From positions 1 to 10,268 of the forward strand of contig JAATGO010000162.1 of the NCBI GenBank assembly GCA_015654605.1: a DNA stretch of 10,268 nucleotides. The letters are read 5' to 3'. This DNA comes from Betaproteobacteria bacterium. GTDB lineage: Bacteria > Pseudomonadota > Gammaproteobacteria > Burkholderiales > Burkholderiaceae. Position numbers and translations under genes: made by a program. Shown here piece by piece: positions 7,136 through 10,268 of the stretch. Position 1 is the stretch's first letter. Each line of letters opens with the position of its first letter. The notes below the pieces were generated by a model. The model did no database searches, was not told the origin of the DNA, and was given only the letters and a program-made list of their open reading frames with translations.

Positions 7136-7169
7136 CACTATCTACGCTAATCTTGAGGCGTAGATAGTG
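7136..7169 (-). repeat. 12-bp stem-loop right after the receptor stop codon
   Basis: CACTATCTACGC (7136-7147) and GCGTAGATAGTG (7158-7169) are perfect inverted arms around a 10-base loop, seven bases after the receptor stop. No T-run follows, so it is probably a 3'-end stabilising structure working with the terminator further on, or a protein site. Confidence 0.7.
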
Positions 7170-7176
7170 TATTACA

Positions 7177-9420
7177 TCAGAATTTGATGTTGGCCGTCAA
7201 TGATACTGCGCGAGGAGTACCTGGTGTGTAACGATATCCGCTCTTGTTGATGGCAGCAACATATTCCTTGTTCGCCAGGTTATAGAGGTTCAATCTCAGA
7301 TCAACATTTTTGTTGACAACGTAGCCTGCCATGGCATCAAATACCCAGTAAGAATTGGTGTAGGCAGGAGTGCCGACAGCACCGTCAGTACCACGCAGTA
7401 ACGAACTGACGTAACGAGCCCCTCCTCCGACCGTAAAGCCATAAGGGAGTTTGTAGGTGGTCCAGGATGTGAAGGAGCGTTTTGGTGTGTAGGCTAAATT
7501 ATTTTCCCCGTTCGCTGTAGCTGTTTTACCGTTGACAACTTTGGTGTTCATCAGTGCATAGCCAGCGCTGACAGCCCAGTTAGATGTAATCTCACCAGTA
7601 ACACCAAGCTCGATACCATCGACCCGTTTTTTACCTGTCTGGAAGTATTTTGTGGTATCCGTCGGATCTTGTTCCACTTCATTTTCAACCTGTGTGCGGT
7701 AGATCGCAGCGGTCAATGCTAGTCTTTTGTCGAGCAGATCCCATTTAGTACCAATTTCAGCTGTCTTGGTTTTTTGTGGATCAAAGTTAGGATTGCCTGC
7801 ATTGTTGGCGGCTGAACTCAACGTAAAATTACTGCCTCCAGGAGGCTGTTGAGACGTGGCATACAGAGCGTATACACTACTGTAATCAGTTGGTTTATAC
7901 AGTGCAGCCAGTTTCCAGCTAAACAGATTGCCGGAAGTATCGAGATCAGTCACAGTCCCGGCCGCGTTACCATAAAAGTCTGTTTTATAGTGATCAACGC
8001 GTATCCCGCCATTGAGTTCCCATTTTTCATTGAATTTCAATGTATCAAACAGATAGGCTGAAATCGTGTCGGTTTTGCCGTCGTTATAGCCAGTTTGATT
8101 CATATTGTAGCCAGTTGAAGGGACGTCAGATGGATTGGGGTTATATAAATTGGCCGGGGGTAAGTTGCCTGCACGCGTAAAAGTATTAGCATGCTGTTTT
8201 TCCTGAGTGAACTCAATACCAGTGACGATGGTATGCTTGATTGCTCCAGTTTCCAGATCTGCTGTGATATTAGTCTGGTTAGTCAGAATTTCATTGGATT
8301 GATCCTTTCGCGTTGGGTTAGAGCGCGCGATTGTCCAGCCTGATAGGTCAGTCTGGGACGGTGTAAGGAGGTTAGCGGCACTGCCCATAAATCCGGTCAA
8401 GAGATAGTCTTGCGTCGTTTTGGCATAGCGGGTGGTGTTTTGCAATTTGACGTTAGGAGAAAAATCATGTTCGACACGTACTGTGAACATGTCTGATTTC
8501 ACCTTGTCATAGTCACTATTCAAACCGTAGAAGTTGGCCGAGCCGACACCTGGTGCGTTGGCGATAAATGGACGCGTTGAATCGGGTGAGTTATAGCCAG
8601 GTAATCCAATAGTTGGTACACCACCATCTGGCGTATTGTCTTGATCGATATGCAGGTAATCGACAAAGATACGAGTAGGGGTATTGAGCCCATACACAAA
8701 TGAAGGCGCGATGCCCCAACGGTCATTATTGACTTCGTGACGTCCTGGTACGCCGCTGTCCTGTTTCATCAGATTTAGACGGAAAGCCATGCCCTTGTCT
8801 TCATCAATGACTTTATTCCAGTCTGCGGTAGCACGTTTTTGATTCCAGCTACCGTAGGTGAATGAAGAAGAAAAAGAGTCATTGAGTTCAGGCTGTTTAG
8901 TGACCAAGTTGATAGAGCCCGTAGGAGAACCACGACCATTATCGGTACCAGCAGGACCTTTTAGCACTTCTACCTGGGAGATATTGAACATATCGCGTGA
9001 GATGGAGCCTGTATCGCGGACGTTATCAACAAAAATGGAACTAGAAGTATCAAAGCCACGCATGTAGATAGCATCACCAGTGTTAGTTGTGCCATTTTCT
9101 CCAAGATAGAAAGTCCCTACGCCTGGAGTGTTACGTAAAGCCTCAGTCAGGTTGGTCGCCCCTTGTTCATCGATGAGTTGTTTTTTGATGATCGTGATAG
9201 TTTGCGGCGTATCAACCAATGGTTGCGTATATTTGGTAGACGAGGCTTTTTCTGCCTTGTATGGATTATCTTGTGTTGCGGTGACACTGACACTTGGCAA
9301 GGCCGAATTTTGCGTTTGTGCATGTGCCATGGCAGGGATGATTAACGCAGTTGCCAAAGCGGCAGTCATTGTTGGATTGTAACGCGCATGCGTATGCTTG
9401 CGGCTTTTGATGTGTTTCAT
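7177..9420 (-). CDS. TonB-dependent catecholate-type siderophore receptor (Fiu/PiuA-like)
   Basis: An outer-membrane ferric siderophore importer of 747 residues, usual for the family (about 700-760). A signal peptide with basic start (MKHIKSRKHTHARYNP) and hydrophobic core (ALATALIIPA) probably ends at AHA before QTQ (residue 34). A possible TonB box (LPSVSVTA, 41-48) is followed by the plug domain from about 62 to 175: QPLVDTPQTITII, LTEALRNTPGVGTF, IYMRGFD, IFVDNVRDTG, VEVLKGPAGTDNGRGSPTGSINLVTKQP. The rest is a beta-barrel with many aromatic-ended strands, closing with LYNLANKEYVAA and a final strand ending in Phe (SLTANIKF). The frame reaches back to ATG 9441, but ATG 9420 has TGGGGT seven bases upstream and gives a proper signal peptide. 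The piuC neighbour supports a Fiu/PiuA role; the ligand cannot be read from sequence. Confidence 0.92.
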   Translation of the reverse strand: MKHIKSRKHTHARYNPTMTAALATALIIPAMAHAQTQNSALPSVSVTATQDNPYKAEKASSTKYTQPLVDTPQTITIIKKQLIDEQGATNLTEALRNTPGVGTFYLGENGTTNTGDAIYMRGFDTSSSIFVDNVRDTGSISRDMFNISQVEVLKGPAGTDNGRGSPTGSINLVTKQPELNDSFSSSFTYGSWNQKRATADWNKVIDEDKGMAFRLNLMKQDSGVPGRHEVNNDRWGIAPSFVYGLNTPTRIFVDYLHIDQDNTPDGGVPTIGLPGYNSPDSTRPFIANAPGVGSANFYGLNSDYDKVKSDMFTVRVEHDFSPNVKLQNTTRYAKTTQDYLLTGFMGSAANLLTPSQTDLSGWTIARSNPTRKDQSNEILTNQTNITADLETGAIKHTIVTGIEFTQEKQHANTFTRAGNLPPANLYNPNPSDVPSTGYNMNQTGYNDGKTDTISAYLFDTLKFNEKWELNGGIRVDHYKTDFYGNAAGTVTDLDTSGNLFSWKLAALYKPTDYSSVYALYATSQQPPGGSNFTLSSAANNAGNPNFDPQKTKTAEIGTKWDLLDKRLALTAAIYRTQVENEVEQDPTDTTKYFQTGKKRVDGIELGVTGEITSNWAVSAGYALMNTKVVNGKTATANGENNLAYTPKRSFTSWTTYKLPYGFTVGGGARYVSSLLRGTDGAVGTPAYTNSYWVFDAMAGYVVNKNVDLRLNLYNLANKEYVAAINKSGYRYTPGTPRAVSLTANIKF

Positions 9421-9587
9421 GTAGACCCCATTCCCATACAAAATTAATAATTAGTGGGCTGGCTACATCGGACTCTGCAGAGGGAGGAGAATCTTTTTGC
9501 TGGCTGCTGGCAAAATTTTTTAATGCACAGCGTTTAGTGAGGACTTTTCTTTGTTTGCTTTCTACTGCATACAAGAAAATTCCTATA

Positions 9588-9616
9588 AATTTATGCGAGG
9601 TCAATTGTAACAATAA
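9588..9616 (-). promoter_or_regulatory. Possible sigma-70 promoter for the siderophore receptor
   Basis: On the minus strand TTATTG (9616-9611) and TAAATT (9593-9588) are separated by 17 bases. The match to consensus is only moderate. It lies next to the Fur-like site and would give a leader of about 160 bases. Other AT-rich hexamers nearby, such as TTGACC (9605-9600), could serve instead. Confidence 0.3.
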
Positions 9617-9641
9617 ATGCGAAGTATTCTCATTTATTGTT
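9609..9641. promoter_or_regulatory. Long inverted repeat containing a Fur-box-like site upstream of the receptor
   Basis: AACAATAAATG (9609-9619) and CATTTATTGTT (9631-9641) are perfect 11-base arms around 11 bases. The core TGCGAAGTATTCTCA (9618-9632), reversed TGAGAATACTTCGCA, agrees with the 7-1-7 Fur pattern TGATAATCATTATCA at 10 of 15 positions by my count. A partial copy of the left part (ATAAATGCG) recurs 33 bases away at 9646-9654. Iron-responsive repression by Fur is the expected control for a siderophore receptor, so this is a good but unproven operator. Confidence 0.55.
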
Positions 9642-10017
9642 TGAGATAAATGCGGATATTTCTTCGGGCGTATAAAAAAAGAAACACTTATTTCATTACG
9701 GAAATTTCTATTTTTTAGGAGAGCGTTTCTTTGTGCACTATTTTTGTACTATTTGATCGAATTTGGTGCGTTTACGTGAGGTCTATTGCAGATGGAGTGA
9801 CTAGATGAAATGAAACTGAGCTGTGACCTTGTCAGTAGTATTCGATCTGTGTAGCGGGGAATGATTGGGAGCACATTAGAGAGAAGGAATGCGTAAAAAA
9901 ATAAATGAGGAAATAGCAATGTATGTCAGTGCCGGCATGGTAGATAATGTTTCCAAAGATAATTTTTAGGCTTCTTATTCCTCATATTGCGATAGAACGA
10001 AATTCTTGTACTTTTCC
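9642..10017. other. AT-rich stretch without a recognisable gene
   Basis: No family-like protein can be read on either strand here. A short frame from ATG 9889 to TAG 9967 (26 codons, AAGGA too close to the start) has no recognisable sequence. The stretch holds 8-base inverted arms AAAGAAAC (9678-9685) and GTTTCTTT (9725-9732). It may be the upstream region of the broken dehydrogenase gene or older eroded sequence. Confidence 0.5.
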
Positions 10018-10020
10018 TAA

Positions 10021-10268
10021 AAAAATCCCGACTTATTTCGCCAACAACGCTATATCAATTGCATCTGGTGCGATGCTGATGCGATGCTAATAACGGCGAA
10101 ACAATCTTCGTTAATAATTCTGCAACAGGAGAAGTCATCGGTACTGTTCTAAAAATGGGGAAAGTTGAAACACAACGTGTGATTGATGCTGCGAATGTAG
10201 GTTGGAGCATCTGGCGTAAAAAAAGTGTTAAGAACCTATTCGAGATCTTTTTTGCCGAGGAGAGAATA
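10021..10268 (+). pseudogene. gabD: Succinate-semialdehyde dehydrogenase (GabD family) N-terminal remnant, frameshifted, cut by window edge
   Basis: Intact GabD oxidises succinate semialdehyde to succinate with NAD(P). From 10021 the frame reads KNPDLFRQQRYINCIWCDA, the GabD N-terminus. After a two-base frame change it goes on as NGETIFVNNSATGEVIGTV, then KMGKVETQRVIDAANVGWSIWRKKSVKN, again matching the family in order. Removing one copy of the 11-bp near-repeat at 10069-10090 restores one continuous frame (CDANNGETIF), so the duplication is the frameshift. In the original frame a TAA follows at 10150. An in-frame TAA (10018-10020) lies directly before the homology with no start codon between, and from about 10225 the expected ERxxILRRW segment is no longer readable. 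It is therefore a decaying gene; what follows is outside the window. Confidence 0.8.
10069..10090 (+). repeat. 11-bp tandem duplication inside the gabD remnant
   Basis: TGCGATGCTGA (10069-10079) is followed at once by TGCGATGCTAA (10080-10090); they differ at one base. The 11-base length shifts the reading frame of the dehydrogenase, consistent with replication slippage. Confidence 0.8.

Noticed and set aside
9421..9441. Start of the siderophore receptor at ATG 9441
   Set aside because: No ribosome site precedes it; ATG 9420 has one and gives a normal signal peptide.
9495..9520. TTTTGC / GCAAAA pairing followed by T-run, as a plus-strand terminator
   Set aside because: The stem is only six base pairs and AT-rich, and no plus-strand gene ends upstream of it.
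9266..9613. 115-residue minus-strand frame overlapping the receptor start
   Set aside because: No recognisable family, and half of it is the receptor's signal-peptide and plug region in another frame.

Overview
The window looks like a Gram-negative chromosome, most likely a beta- or gammaproteobacterium and perhaps a Burkholderiales relative of moderate GC. This rests on a TonB-dependent siderophore receptor with a signal peptide, a periplasmic amino-acid-binding protein, a PiuC/YbiX dioxygenase and a GntR/FCD regulator. The genus cannot be set from the sequence alone. Two genes are visibly broken (an in-frame stop in one, an 11-bp duplication and lost start in another), which hints at genome erosion.

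Region 1 (1-1345, minus strand) is a sulfide-detoxification pair: an ETHE1-like persulfide dioxygenase of the metallo-beta-lactamase fold, followed by the start of a sulfide:quinone oxidoreductase that runs off the left edge. The dioxygenase reading frame is interrupted by one TAA (659-661), after which 66 further family-like codons continue in the same frame.

Region 2 (1571-6308) is a divergent locus. Leftward run a GntR/FCD repressor, a polar-amino-acid-type solute-binding protein, two permeases and an ATPase, mostly with overlapping ends, so very probably one operon. Rightward runs a single hydroxypyruvate isomerase/OtnI-type TIM-barrel gene starting at GTG 5502. Between them lies a perfect 38-bp palindrome (5355-5392) centred on TTGTATACAA, the type of operator GntR/FCD proteins bind. 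The natural reading is a self-regulated uptake and catabolic module whose substrate is unknown.

Region 3 (6382-9641, minus strand) is an iron-uptake module: a Fiu/PiuA-like TonB-dependent receptor followed by the Fe(II)/2-oxoglutarate dioxygenase PiuC. A strong intrinsic terminator sits directly before the piuC Shine-Dalgarno, and a Fur-like site lies inside a long inverted repeat upstream of the receptor.

Region 4 (9642-10268) has no intact gene. Its right end holds the N-terminal remnant of a succinate-semialdehyde dehydrogenase (GabD family) that lacks a start codon and is frameshifted by a near-perfect 11-bp tandem duplication.
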